NCBI GenBank assembly: GCA_015494385.1
Contig: WGBJ01000352.1
Span: 1-16,934 of the forward strand
Direction of reading: 5' to 3'
DNA: 16,934 nt
Source of the DNA: Marinosulfonomonas sp.
Lineage (GTDB): Bacteria; Pseudomonadota; Alphaproteobacteria; Rhodobacterales; Rhodobacteraceae
This document shows, in pieces, positions 1-7,646 of the stretch (the stretch's first letter is position 1; each line of letters starts with the position of its first letter). The notes under the pieces were generated by a model. That model saw only the letters and a program-made list of their open reading frames with translations, made no database searches and was not told the origin of the DNA. The position numbers and the translations under genes were made by a program.

Positions 1-1
1 C

Positions 2-301
2 AGTGATAGCAGCCCTGTAACGTCAAAAGCCGTTGCTGTAATCCGAGGTGAACATCCTGATTTGCTGCGGCTGACCTGCATCCATGAAGAACTGGCGCAG
101 GGGCTTGGTCTTGCCAATGACAGCCCCGCTGCGCGCCCCTCGATCTTCAATGATGACGAAGAATTCGCACTGTTGACGCACCATGATGAATTGTTGCTGC
201 AAATGCTCTATGATGACCGCCTGCGCCCCGGTATGACTGTGGACGAGGTACGGCCGATCGCCGAACAGATTGCGGCTGAATTAATGGGCGGGTCTTCTTG
301 A
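2..301 (+). CDS. DUF2927 domain-containing protein, C-terminal part
   Basis: This is the 3' end of a gene that begins before the window; the reading frame is open from base 2 to the TGA at 299-301. The visible 99 residues carry the typical end of DUF2927 proteins: CIHEELAQGLGLANDS, then PSIFNDDEEFALLT, then HDELLLQMLYDDRLRPGM and a helical tail. DUF2927 proteins are exported or periplasmic proteins of unknown function common in Rhodobacterales; the N-terminal signal region is outside the window, so location cannot be judged here. The stop is 25 bases before the SPFH gene on the same strand, so the two may be cotranscribed. Family assignment is from recognised sequence; function is unknown. 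Confidence 0.8.
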   Translation, partial: SDSSPVTSKAVAVIRGEHPDLLRLTCIHEELAQGLGLANDSPAARPSIFNDDEEFALLTHHDELLLQMLYDDRLRPGMTVDEVRPIAEQIAAELMGGSS

Positions 302-326
302 CCTGCCATAAATGAAGGAACCTGAT

Positions 327-1463
327 ATGGGTATATTTGATTTTCTGACCGGCGAATTTATTGACGTCATCCACTGGGTGGACGACACCCGCGACACGAT
401 GGTTTGGCGGTTTGAACGCGAAGATCACGAGATCAAATACGGCGCCAAACTGACCGTGCGCGAAGGGCAAGCGGCGGTGTTTGTGCATGAAGGGCAGTTG
501 GCCGATGTGTTCACGCCGGGCCTTTATATGCTTGAAACCAACAACATGCCGATCCTGACAACGCTTCAACATTGGGACCACGGGTTTCAGTCGCCGTTCA
601 AATCGGAAATCTATTTCGTCAACACCACCCGTTTTTCCAATCTGAAATGGGGCACCAAGAACCCGATCATCTGTCGTGATCCCGAATTCGGCCCCGTGCG
701 CATCCGCGCCTATGGCACCTATACGATCAAGGTTTCCGATCCGGCCCGTTTCCTGACCGAAATCGTCGGCACCGATGGCGAATTCACCATGGATGAAATC
801 AGCTACCAGATCCGCAATATCATCGTGCAGGAATTTTCCCGCGTGATCGCAAGCAGCGGTATTCCGGTGCTGGACATGGCCGCCAACACCGCCGATCTGG
901 GCAAACTGGTGGCCGCACAGATCAGCGGCACGCTGGAACAATACGGCCTGACAATGCCGGAACTTTACATCGAGAACATCTCGCTGCCGCCAGCGGTAGA
1001 AGAGGCACTGGACAAGCGCACCTCGATGGGGATGGCTGGCGATCTGGGCAAATTCATCCAGTATTCTGCCGCCGAAGCCATGACTGCCGCCGCCCGCAAT
1101 CCGAACGGCGGTGGTGGCATGGGCGCAGGCCTTGGCATGGGTATGGGCATGGCAATGGCCCAGACAATGCAAAACCAGATGGCCGCGCAATCCGGCCCAT
1201 GGGGCGCTGCCCCGCAACCGGCTGCCGCCGCCCCTCCTCCGCCACCACCCCCGCCTGTTGAAAAGGTCTGGCATCTGGCCGATGGCACCGAAACCAAAGG
1301 CCCCTATTCGCGCGCCGATCTGGGCCGGATGGTGCAGGACAGTTCGCTGTCGCGTGAAACCTACGTCTGGGCCGCGGGGCAAGACGGCTGGAAAAAGGCC
1401 GGGGACATTGACGAGCTGGCGCAACTGTTCACCATCCTGCCACCCCCGCCACCGGGGGCATAA
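327..1463 (+). CDS. SPFH (band-7) domain protein with C-terminal GYF_2 domain
   Basis: About 378 residues. I chose ATG 327 (MGIFDFLTGEFIDVIHW) over the in-frame ATG at 312 because AAGGAA at 315-320 makes a Shine-Dalgarno six bases before it. The first 240 or so residues are an SPFH/band-7 domain of the bacterial 'virion core protein-like' (YdjI) kind. A Gly/Met-rich low-complexity stretch follows at roughly 255-290, then a run of prolines near 305-315. The end is a GYF_2 domain (VWHLADGTETKGPYSRADL, then TYVWAAGQDGWKKAGD), which in other proteins binds proline-rich peptides. No signal peptide or membrane helix is evident. SPFH proteins scaffold membrane-associated oligomers, but the role of this subgroup is not established. 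The zinc-ribbon membrane protein starts five bases after the stop, so the two are probably translated from one message and may work together. Confidence 0.85.
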   Translation: MGIFDFLTGEFIDVIHWVDDTRDTMVWRFEREDHEIKYGAKLTVREGQAAVFVHEGQLADVFTPGLYMLETNNMPILTTLQHWDHGFQSPFKSEIYFVNTTRFSNLKWGTKNPIICRDPEFGPVRIRAYGTYTIKVSDPARFLTEIVGTDGEFTMDEISYQIRNIIVQEFSRVIASSGIPVLDMAANTADLGKLVAAQISGTLEQYGLTMPELYIENISLPPAVEEALDKRTSMGMAGDLGKFIQYSAAEAMTAAARNPNGGGGMGAGLGMGMGMAMAQTMQNQMAAQSGPWGAAPQPAAAAPPPPPPPPVEKVWHLADGTETKGPYSRADLGRMVQDSSLSRETYVWAAGQDGWKKAGDIDELAQLFTILPPPPPGA

Positions 1464-1468
1464 AACAA

Positions 1469-2590
1469 ATGCCGACTGCACCCGATCCCTATCAGGTGCC
1501 CACAGTTACAGGGGAACATCGTTTCCCCTGTGACGAATGTGGCGCCGATCTGCGTTTTGCCCCTGAAAAGGGGCTTCTGGTCTGCGATTTCTGCGGAAAC
1601 GAGCAACCGATCGAGGGCGACGACAACCGCCTCCACCCGATCCGCGAGCTGGATTTCCGCGCCGCACTGGATGCCCGCCTGCCCGAAGCCGAGATTGAGG
1701 AAACTCGCGTGGTGCAATGCCCCAACTGCGGGGCGCGGTTTGAATTCGACCCGGCAATCCACGCCGCCGAATGTCCGTTTTGCGCCACCCCTGTGGTGGC
1801 CGACACCGGCAGCCAGCGACAGATCAAACCCAAGGCGGTTTTACCCTTTGCGCTGGATGAGCGCACTTCGCACAAGGCGCTGGGGGATTGGCTGGGCAGC
1901 CTGTGGTTTGCCCCGAACGGCGTGAAACAATACGCCCGCAAGGGGCGCAAGCTGCAAGGCGTCTATGTGCCCTACTGGACCTATGACGCCCAGACGAAAA
2001 CCCGCTATTCCGGCCAGCGCGGCACGGTTTACTATGAAACCCGCACTGTGATGCGCGATGGCAAGCGGGTTCAGCAACGGGTGCAGAAAATCCGCTGGCG
2101 GTCTGTTTCGGGGCGCGTTGCGCGGTTCTTTGACGATGTGCTGGTGCTGGCCTCGCGCAGCCTGCCCAAACGCTATACCGATGCGCTGGGGCCGTGGGAT
2201 CTGTCGGAACTGGAGCCTTACCGCCCCGAATATCTGGCCGGTTTCAGGGCCGAGGGCTATACGGTGGAACTGGCAGATGGCTATACCGAAGCCCGCGCCT
2301 ATATGGACCGGGTGATCGTGCGGGATGTGAAATTCGACATTGGCGGCGATCGTCAGCGGATCAGCAGCCTTGATACCGACATCAGCAATGTCACCTTCAA
2401 ACACATCCTGCTGCCGGTCTGGATGGCGGCCTATAAATACCGCGGCAAGACATTTCGGTTTGTGATCAACGGGCGCACCGGACGGGTTCAGGGCGAACGG
2501 CCCTATTCCGTGTGGAAGATCACCTTTGCGGTGATCGGCGTTGCGATTGTCGCAAGTGCCATCGGCTATCTGATCGCCATAAACCAGTAA
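1469..2590 (+). CDS. Double zinc-ribbon protein with C-terminal transmembrane anchor
   Basis: 373 residues. Two zinc-ribbon units are visible: C21/C24 with C39/C42 (CDECGADLRF, CDFCGNEQ) and C84/C87 with C102/C105 (CPNCGARFEFD, CPFCATPV). Such proteins are often labelled as TFIIB-type zinc-finger or 'primosomal protein N'-like' by ribbon similarity only; no helicase motifs are present, so I do not endorse a replication role. The middle is rich in Tyr/Arg and beta-like sequence, including VPYWTYDAQTKTRYSGQRG. The last 26 residues (from about 348) form one hydrophobic helix ending in AINQ, suggesting a tail-anchored protein with the zinc ribbons in the cytoplasm. A GGGGG ribosome site overlaps the end of the SPFH gene. 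Function is unknown; the pairing with an SPFH protein suggests a membrane-associated complex, which is inference. Confidence 0.75.
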   Translation: MPTAPDPYQVPTVTGEHRFPCDECGADLRFAPEKGLLVCDFCGNEQPIEGDDNRLHPIRELDFRAALDARLPEAEIEETRVVQCPNCGARFEFDPAIHAAECPFCATPVVADTGSQRQIKPKAVLPFALDERTSHKALGDWLGSLWFAPNGVKQYARKGRKLQGVYVPYWTYDAQTKTRYSGQRGTVYYETRTVMRDGKRVQQRVQKIRWRSVSGRVARFFDDVLVLASRSLPKRYTDALGPWDLSELEPYRPEYLAGFRAEGYTVELADGYTEARAYMDRVIVRDVKFDIGGDRQRISSLDTDISNVTFKHILLPVWMAAYKYRGKTFRFVINGRTGRVQGERPYSVWKITFAVIGVAIVASAIGYLIAINQ

Positions 2591-2611
2591 GGGCGGCGTA
2601 TCCCGCCGCCC
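2591..2611. terminator. Hairpin between convergent genes
   Basis: GGGCGGCG (2591-2598), loop TATCC, CGCCGCCC (2604-2611): a perfect eight-pair GC stem exactly between the plus-strand zinc-ribbon stop and the minus-strand hsp20 stop. There is no strong T-tract on either side, so it may be a weak or Rho-assisted bidirectional terminator. Confidence 0.5.
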
Positions 2612-2620
2612 CTGTTGGCT

Positions 2621-3040
2621 TTAGCCTTTGGAAATGGGCACCTTGCGGGCCCCGTCTGCAGATGTGTCTTTGCGTTTGGCAACCGTAATCAGCAGCACGC
2701 CATCCTTCAGGTCGGCCGACACCTTGCCCGCATCCGCATCCGGCGGCAGGCGGAAGCTGCGGGAAAAGCTGCCATACTGGCGTTCGCTGAAATACCAGGT
2801 TTCCCCTTCTTCCTCGCGGCTGAGGCGCTTTTCACCTTTGACGGTGATCACCCCGTCATGGATGCTCAGGTCGATGTCTTTTTCCTCGACCCCGGGCAGT
2901 TCCATGGCGATGCGATAGGCTGCATCGTCGGCAGATGCTTCGGAGGCAGGCGCAAACCATTCTGCCAGTTTAGTGCCGATATTGCGCAGGGGTTCATAGA
3001 GTGAAGGCCAGAACCCGCTGTTGTGTGATTTCTCAATCAT
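2621..3040 (-). CDS. Hsp20/alpha-crystallin family small heat-shock protein
   Basis: 139 residues from ATG 3040 (MIEKSHNSGFWPSLYEPL). I prefer this start to an in-frame upstream one at 3118 because AAAGGAGAA lies just before it and the upstream start would overlap the promoter. The alpha-crystallin domain covers roughly residues 35-135: AMELPGVEEKDIDLSIHDG, ITVKGEKR, FSRSFRLPPDADAGKV, and the conserved ADLKDGVLLITVAKR near the end. Small heat-shock proteins are ATP-independent holdases that bind unfolding proteins in the cytoplasm and hand them to DnaK and ClpB. The short C-terminal tail lacks a clear IxI motif, which in many homologues mediates oligomer assembly. The gene has its own heat-shock type promoter and is convergent with the zinc-ribbon gene. 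Confidence 0.92.
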   Translation of the reverse strand: MIEKSHNSGFWPSLYEPLRNIGTKLAEWFAPASEASADDAAYRIAMELPGVEEKDIDLSIHDGVITVKGEKRLSREEEGETWYFSERQYGSFSRSFRLPPDADAGKVSADLKDGVLLITVAKRKDTSADGARKVPISKG

Positions 3041-3069
3041 AGCAGTTCTCCTTTCTTGTCTTGAACCTG

Positions 3070-3097
3070 ATATGGGCAGTATTTTCACGCTGCCAAG
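3070..3097 (-). promoter_or_regulatory. RpoH (sigma-32)-type promoter of hsp20
   Basis: Read on the minus strand, CTTGGC (3097-3092) and CCCATAT (3076-3070) are separated by 15 bases. This fits the heat-shock sigma pattern CTTG-N17-CCCATnT closely. The predicted transcription start, around 3062, would give a leader of about 20 bases with the AAAGGAGAA ribosome site. The box sits directly upstream of a small heat-shock gene, the expected class of target. Confidence 0.75.
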
Positions 3098-3144
3098 AGG
3101 TGGAAAACAAAAAATCACAGTGCAAACCGGAAGGTTTCAAACCG

Positions 3145-3609
3145 CTATTTATCGTCCTCGACCGGTGGGCCAAAACGGTCCAGCAATTTCGCCCTGATCT
3201 GGTCGCGGGTTTGGCGGTAGGACATCAGTTTTGCCTCGCGCCCCTCGCCCAAACCGGTCGGGTCCAGCACCGGCCAGTATTCCACATCCAGATGGTAATA
3301 CCGCGTCAGATCCAGCGCGCGGCGCTGGCTGGCGGGCGACAGGCAAACCACCAGATCATAGCCCGACAGATCATCACCCCATTCCTGCATCTCGTCAAAG
3401 GAACGGACGCGGTGGCGCGACAGCTCGACCCCGATTTCCTGACAGACTGCAATGGCAAAGCCGTCGATTTCCAGATCGCTTTTCACCCCTGCCGATTGCA
3501 CATAGATTTCCTGCCCGTACATCTGTTTCATCATCCCCTCGGCCATCGGGGATCGCACCGCGTTATGATCGCAGCAGAACAGCACAGAAGAAGGAAGATC
3601 GCGCCCCAT
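3145..3609 (-). CDS. Low-molecular-weight protein tyrosine phosphatase family protein
   Basis: 154 residues from ATG 3609; a GTG directly before it (3612) would add one residue. The phosphate-binding loop near the N-terminus reads VLFCCDHNAVRSPMAEG, giving CX5R-S with the nucleophile Cys near residue 13. The general-acid Asp is in YWPVLDPTG near residue 116. Both active-site parts are intact, and the length matches the family (about 150-160). These enzymes hydrolyse phosphotyrosine; related folds include arsenate reductases, but the DPT motif favours a phosphatase. The ATG overlaps the UPF0262 stop codon by one base (TGATG), so translation is probably coupled. It is the last gene of the murA-hisD operon visible here. 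The substrate is unknown. Confidence 0.88.
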   Translation of the reverse strand: MGRDLPSSVLFCCDHNAVRSPMAEGMMKQMYGQEIYVQSAGVKSDLEIDGFAIAVCQEIGVELSRHRVRSFDEMQEWGDDLSGYDLVVCLSPASQRRALDLTRYYHLDVEYWPVLDPTGLGEGREAKLMSYRQTRDQIRAKLLDRFGPPVEDDK

Positions 3610-4094
3610 CACTGTCCGCCGAAGTGCAGAACACAGATCAGGGTGAACAGGCGGCGGGCGGTGTCGATATCGACAATCGCCTTGCCGTCCAGCCGTTCCT
3701 GCAACACCCGCCCGCCTTCATCGTGGATACCGCGACGGGCCATGTCGATGGTTTCGATCTGGCTGGGGGGCAGCTTTTTCACCGCGTCGAAATAGCTTTC
3801 GCAGATCATGAAGTAATCCTTCACCACCTGCCGGAACGGCCCCAGCGACAGATGGAATTCCCCTGCCTTCTGGTCGTCCTCGGTGGTGACATCCATCACC
3901 AGCCGCCGCTCGCGAATGGCCAGGGTCAGCCGGTAAGGCCCCTCTGGCGGCACCTTGCCTGCGCGAGGTGGCAAGGCAAAGCTGTTCTCCTCAAGCAGAT
4001 CAAACACCGCCACCTTGCGTTCCTGCTCGATCTCGGGCGTGGGTGCCGGCAGGCCGGAATCGTCGATCTCGATATGGCTGATGCGGTTGGTCAT
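3609..4094 (-). CDS. UPF0262 family protein
   Basis: 161 residues, the usual length for this alphaproteobacterial family. Recognisable segments are RISHIEIDDSGLPAPTPEI, EENSFALP, GPYRLTLAIRERRLVMDV, LSLGPFRQVVKDYFMICESY and the C-terminal DIDTARRLFTLICVLH. No catalytic motif, signal peptide or membrane helix is seen, so it should be a soluble cytoplasmic protein. Its start overlaps the hisD stop by four bases (ATGA at 4094-4091) and its stop overlaps the phosphatase start, so it is embedded in a translationally coupled operon. Function is not known; constant linkage to hisD is the main clue. Confidence 0.9.
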   Translation of the reverse strand: MTNRISHIEIDDSGLPAPTPEIEQERKVAVFDLLEENSFALPPRAGKVPPEGPYRLTLAIRERRLVMDVTTEDDQKAGEFHLSLGPFRQVVKDYFMICESYFDAVKKLPPSQIETIDMARRGIHDEGGRVLQERLDGKAIVDIDTARRLFTLICVLHFGGQ

Positions 4095-5395
4095 GACTCG
4101 TTCAACCTGTCCAGTCGCGCCCGCACCGACAATCCATGCGCTTCAAGGCTTTCGGAAATTGCCAGCCGTTCGGCGGCAGGACCGATCGCCGCCAGTGCCT
4201 GCGGGGTCATTTTGGACAGCGTGGTGCGTTTGACGAAATCCATCACCGACAGACCGCTTGAGAACCGCGCCGAACGGGCGGTGGGCAGAACGTGGTTCGG
4301 GCCGCCAACGTAATCGCCAATCGCTTCGGGGGTCCAGGCACCGATGAAAATCGCACCGGCATGTTTGACCTGTGTGGCCATCCCATCGGCATCCGCCACA
4401 CACAGCTCCAGATGCTCGGGCGCGATCCGGTCGGACAGGGCCACGGCCTCGGCCATGTCCTGCACCACAATCACGGCGCCAAAATCACGCCAGCTTTTGC
4501 CTGCAATCTCGCGGCGTTCCAGCGTTTCAAGGCGCTTTTCAACCGCCGCCGTCACCGCCTGCCCGAAATCGGCGTCATCGGTGATCAGAATGGATTGTGC
4601 GCTTTCGTCGTGTTCGGCTTGCGACAGCAAATCCACCGCGATCCAGTCCGGTTCGTTGTTGCGATCCGCGATCACCAGAATTTCGCTGGGACCGGCGATC
4701 ATATCAATGCCGACCTTGCCAAATACCCGCCGTTTCGCCGCGGCGACAAAGGCATTGCCCGGGCCGGTGATCTTGTCCACCGGTGCAATCGTTTCGGTGC
4801 CATAGGCCAGCGCGGCAATCGCCTGCGCCCCGCCGATGCGGTAAATTTCATCCACCCCCGCAATCCGCGCCGCCAACAGCACCAGCGGGTTGCAGATGCC
4901 ATCGGGCGTGGGCACGACGATTGCCAGTCGCTCAACCCCTGCCACCTTGGCCGGTATCGCGTTCATCAGCACGCTGGACGGGTAGGACGCCAATCCACCG
5001 GGCACATACAGCCCCGCCGCCGAAACCGGCCCCCAGCGCCAACCCAGTGTCGCGCCGGTGTCGTCCTGCCAGCTGGCGTCTTCGGGCATCTGGCGGGCGT
5101 GATAGGCGCGGATGCGATCCGCCGCCAGTTCCAGCGCCGCGCGGTCCTCTGCGGAAACCTTGGCGCATTCGGCCTCGATTTCCTCGGGTGTGAAGGCCAG
5201 CGTTTCCGGTGTCAGTTCCAGCCGGTCGAATTTCGCGGTCAGCTCGATCACCGCCGCGTCGCCACGGGCGCGCACGTCCGCGATAATATCCGCCACGATG
5301 GCATCCACATCCGGCGAATCCTCGCGTTTGGTGGTCAGGAAGGTGGCGAATGCAGCCTCGAAATCGGCATCATTGGTGTTCAGGAAAATCGGCAT
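4091..5395 (-). CDS. hisD: Histidinol dehydrogenase
   Basis: 434 residues. The enzyme catalyses the last two steps of histidine synthesis, oxidising L-histidinol to L-histidine with two NAD+ in the cytoplasm. The residues known from the E. coli enzyme are present at almost the same positions: zinc ligands Q259 and H262 (LLSQAEHDES), D361 (AIGDYVGGPNH) and H420 (ESLEAHGLSVR), and the catalytic pair E327-H328 (RIAPEHLEL). The family signature IDMIAGPSEILVIAD is at about 230-244. GGAG before ATG 5395 is the ribosome site. It follows the DUF2948 gene by four bases and overlaps UPF0262. Other his genes are not in the window, so hisD sits in a mixed operon, as in related genomes. I see no defect. 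Confidence 0.97.
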   Translation of the reverse strand: MPIFLNTNDADFEAAFATFLTTKREDSPDVDAIVADIIADVRARGDAAVIELTAKFDRLELTPETLAFTPEEIEAECAKVSAEDRAALELAADRIRAYHARQMPEDASWQDDTGATLGWRWGPVSAAGLYVPGGLASYPSSVLMNAIPAKVAGVERLAIVVPTPDGICNPLVLLAARIAGVDEIYRIGGAQAIAALAYGTETIAPVDKITGPGNAFVAAAKRRVFGKVGIDMIAGPSEILVIADRNNEPDWIAVDLLSQAEHDESAQSILITDDADFGQAVTAAVEKRLETLERREIAGKSWRDFGAVIVVQDMAEAVALSDRIAPEHLELCVADADGMATQVKHAGAIFIGAWTPEAIGDYVGGPNHVLPTARSARFSSGLSVMDFVKRTTLSKMTPQALAAIGPAAERLAISESLEAHGLSVRARLDRLNES

Positions 5396-5399
5396 CTGC

Positions 5400-5879
5400 C
5401 TACTCCGGGTGTTTTGGAACGGATTTGGACGGGGCGATATAGGGGCGGGTCACATCCCTGAGCGCGACATCCAGACATTCGACATCCAGCGCAATGGCAC
5501 CGTCACCGGCAAAAGTCAGGATCACACGGCCCGCGCCATCCGCCCCTGCCTCGAAATCAATCGACAGCAGAGACAGGATCAGGTCCTTGTCGCCACGTTC
5601 AACCCCTTGGGATTGCACCTTCAGAACATCGCTGACCACCAACACCGATTGCACCCGCTCGTAAGGGCGCTTGCGGGCTTCGGCCTTGGGCAAATCTTCC
5701 CACCGGAACCGGTTCAGCAGAATGGCAAAGCGGCGCTGCCCCTTGTCCCATGTCATTTCGCTGGCCGGAAACACAGCGTCCTGCGCCAATGCGGCAATCA
5801 CGGCCAGATCATCCGTATCCTCGGCCCGCAGGCGCAGCGGCTTTTCGCTGCCGTCCTCGAATTTCGCGTCTTCAGCCAT
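5400..5879 (-). CDS. DUF2948 family protein
   Basis: 159 residues. Typical family features are [22 protein letters not shown] near the N-terminus, then [21 protein letters not shown], and a C-terminal [22 protein letters not shown]. It is probably a soluble cytoplasmic protein; no membrane segment or catalytic motif can be seen. The start ATG 5879 lies eight bases inside the end of murA, so the two are translationally coupled, and hisD begins four bases after its stop. The position between murA and hisD is the usual one for this family in Rhodobacterales. The function is unknown, and there is no sequence reason to tie it to either pathway. Confidence 0.9.
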   Translation of the reverse strand: MAEDAKFEDGSEKPLRLRAEDTDDLAVIAALAQDAVFPASEMTWDKGQRRFAILLNRFRWEDLPKAEARKRPYERVQSVLVVSDVLKVQSQGVERGDKDLILSLLSIDFEAGADGAGRVILTFAGDGAIALDVECLDVALRDVTRPYIAPSKSVPKHPE

Positions 5880-7143
5880 TGTTTTTGATCCGTTCTATTT
5901 TGGCGCCAATTCCCTGGAATTTGCGCACCACATGTTCATACACGCGATCCAGATGGTAAACGCGGCTGACCACGGTTTCCCCTTCGGCCGCCAGCCCCGC
6001 CAATATCAGCGAAACCGAGGCCCGCAGATCGGTCGCCATCACCGGCGCCCCCTTTAGCCGGTCAACCCCCGTTACAGTGGCATGACCGCCCTGCACGTCG
6101 ATCTTCGCCCCCATGCGCACCAGTTCCGGCGCGTGCATGAAACGGTTCTCGAAAATGGTTTCCTCCAACACGCTGACCCCGTCCGCGGTGCAAAGCAACG
6201 CCATCATTTGCGCTTGCAGGTCGGTGGGGAAGCCCGGGAAAACTTCGGTCTTGACGTTCACGGCCTTTATTTGGCCGTTGCGCCGCGCCACCTTCAGGCC
6301 CTTTTCGGTTTCGGTGACGGAAATGCCCGCCTCGTCCAGTTTCTCGCAAAAGGACGTCAGCAGATCAATCCGCCCGCCCAGCAGTTCCACTTCGCCACCG
6401 GCAATCGCGGGGGCCAGCATGTAGGTGCCCAGTTCGATCCGGTCCGGCAGCACCGGATGGGTCGCGCCGTGCAAACGGTCCACGCCCTGAATGGTGATCG
6501 TTTCGGTGCCGTCGCCTTCGATCTGTGCGCCCATCGCCCGCAGGCAGGTGGCCAGGTCAATGATTTCCGGCTCGCGTGCCGCGTTTTTCAGAACGGTTGT
6601 GCCTTTGGCCAATGTCGCGGCCATCAGAATGTTTTCCGTCGCCCCGACCGAGGCAAAGCGCAATTCAATCTGTGCGCCCTTCAGGCCGTTCACGGCCTTG
6701 GCGTGCAGATAGCCCTCTTTCAATTCAATCTCGGCGCCCAGTGCCTCAAGCCCGTGAATGTGCAAATCCATCGGCCGCGCCCCGATCGCACAGCCGCCGG
6801 GCATCGACACCACCGCATGACCATGCCGCGCCAACAAAGGCCCCAGCACAAGGTTCGAGGCCCGCATTTTGCGCACGATTTCATAATCCGCGACCGGATT
6901 GTCGGCCTCGTGGCTGGACATGGCGATCACGCTGCCATCGGCCAGCGCCGAAACCTCGGCCCCCAGTGATTCCAGCAGGGCGGTCATCGTCTTGATGTCC
7001 GACAGGCGCGGTGCGTTGGTCAGGGTTAGCGGCTCTTCCGACAACAGGGTCGCCGGCATTAATGTCAGACAGGCGTTTTTCGCCCCCGCAATCGGGATCT
7101 GCCCGTTTAACGCCCCGCCACCGGTTACTACAATTGAATCCAT
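5872..7143 (-). CDS. murA: UDP-N-acetylglucosamine 1-carboxyvinyltransferase
   Basis: 423 residues. MurA transfers enolpyruvate from phosphoenolpyruvate to UDP-GlcNAc, the first committed step of peptidoglycan precursor synthesis in the cytoplasm. Key residues are visible: K22-N23 in IAGAKNACL, the active-site cysteine C118 in [15 protein letters not shown] (E. coli C115), and D308 in [17 protein letters not shown] (E. coli D305). Since the cysteine is present rather than Asp, the enzyme should be of the fosfomycin-sensitive type, by analogy. The length matches the family. It is preceded by the small basic gene with ten bases between and overlaps the DUF2948 start by eight bases, so it belongs to one long minus-strand operon. 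I see no defect. Confidence 0.97.
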   Translation of the reverse strand: MDSIVVTGGGALNGQIPIAGAKNACLTLMPATLLSEEPLTLTNAPRLSDIKTMTALLESLGAEVSALADGSVIAMSSHEADNPVADYEIVRKMRASNLVLGPLLARHGHAVVSMPGGCAIGARPMDLHIHGLEALGAEIELKEGYLHAKAVNGLKGAQIELRFASVGATENILMAATLAKGTTVLKNAAREPEIIDLATCLRAMGAQIEGDGTETITIQGVDRLHGATHPVLPDRIELGTYMLAPAIAGGEVELLGGRIDLLTSFCEKLDEAGISVTETEKGLKVARRNGQIKAVNVKTEVFPGFPTDLQAQMMALLCTADGVSVLEETIFENRFMHAPELVRMGAKIDVQGGHATVTGVDRLKGAPVMATDLRASVSLILAGLAAEGETVVSRVYHLDRVYEHVVRKFQGIGAKIERIKNNG

Positions 7144-7153
7144 GATACCTGCC

Positions 7154-7306
7154 CTACTCTGCCTTACTATCGGACGCCGCCGGAGCCTTGCGCCCCCGCA
7201 CCTGCGCCTTGCGCCTCGCCATATTGGCCTTTAATGCCGCCTTCAGCCGCGCCTCCTTTTGGGCGCGTGCTGTGGCCTTGCTGTCTTTGCTCTTTTGTGT
7301 CGTCAT
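7154..7306 (-). CDS. Small basic protein of 50 residues upstream of murA
   Basis: ATG 7306 to TAG 7154 encodes 50 residues beginning [20 protein letters not shown] and ending [10 protein letters not shown]. It is preceded by AGAAGG with a four-base spacer, a good ribosome site, and ends ten bases before the murA start, so it is probably the first gene of the murA operon. It is very rich in Lys, Arg and Ala ([21 protein letters not shown] in the centre) and should form one positively charged helix; it might bind nucleic acid or a membrane surface, but this is a guess. I have a general impression that a similar short basic gene precedes murA in other Rhodobacterales. No named family is recognised. 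Confidence 0.6.
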   Translation of the reverse strand: MTTQKSKDSKATARAQKEARLKAALKANMARRKAQVRGRKAPAASDSKAE

Positions 7307-7325
7307 ATCACCTTCTCTATAGCAG

Positions 7326-7357
7326 GGTGCAAAAAGGGTCCAGATTGCGCTTGCACC
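7326..7357. promoter_or_regulatory. Inverted repeat upstream of the murA operon
   Basis: GGTGCAA (7326-7332) and TTGCACC (7351-7357) are perfect seven-base arms separated by 18 bases, located 20-51 bases upstream of the first start codon of the murA operon. This could be a leader hairpin or an operator; the sequence alone does not decide. Confidence 0.3.
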
Positions 7358-7394
7358 AAACTGAAAATACCCCTATTCACCCGCCAGAACCGAT

Positions 7395-7469
<75 letters not shown>

Positions 7470-7591
7470 GTTAATCCTTATATTTTAAACACTTTTATCC
7501 ATGTTTCCGTGACATGCGTGAAATGCGGCCAAGCAGATTCGCGCAGGGCCAAGCACCACCCTGCGGCAAGAATCCGGCAAGATGTAATTGC

Positions 7592-7640
7592 CATGCCGGC
7601 TTTCACAATCCTGTGCTGCCTGTCACCGGCCGCCGGCATG
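7592..7640 (-). terminator. Possible stem-loop after the RND efflux operon
   Basis: CATGCCGGC (7592-7600) and GCCGGCATG (7632-7640) are perfect nine-base arms with a 31-base loop, lying seven bases past the permease stop on the minus strand. The long loop and absence of a T-tract make a classical Rho-independent terminator doubtful; it could instead protect the 3' end of the message. Confidence 0.3.
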
Positions 7641-7646
7641 CTGGTA

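Noticed and set aside
147..1481. Long minus-strand open frame opposite the SPFH gene
   Set aside because: It is antisense to a recognised gene, has no known domain and its His/Arg-rich composition is typical of a shadow of GC-rich codons.
1469..2590. Label 'primosomal protein N'/helicase' for the zinc-ribbon protein
   Set aside because: Only the zinc ribbons resemble such proteins; no Walker A, DEAH or other helicase motif is present.
3145..3609. Arsenate reductase for the phosphatase gene
   Set aside because: The CX5R loop with a DPT acid motif fits phosphotyrosine phosphatases, and no arsenic resistance genes are nearby.
4292..5461. Long plus-strand open frame opposite hisD
   Set aside because: It is antisense to an enzyme with all catalytic residues intact; no recognisable protein and no sensible ribosome site.
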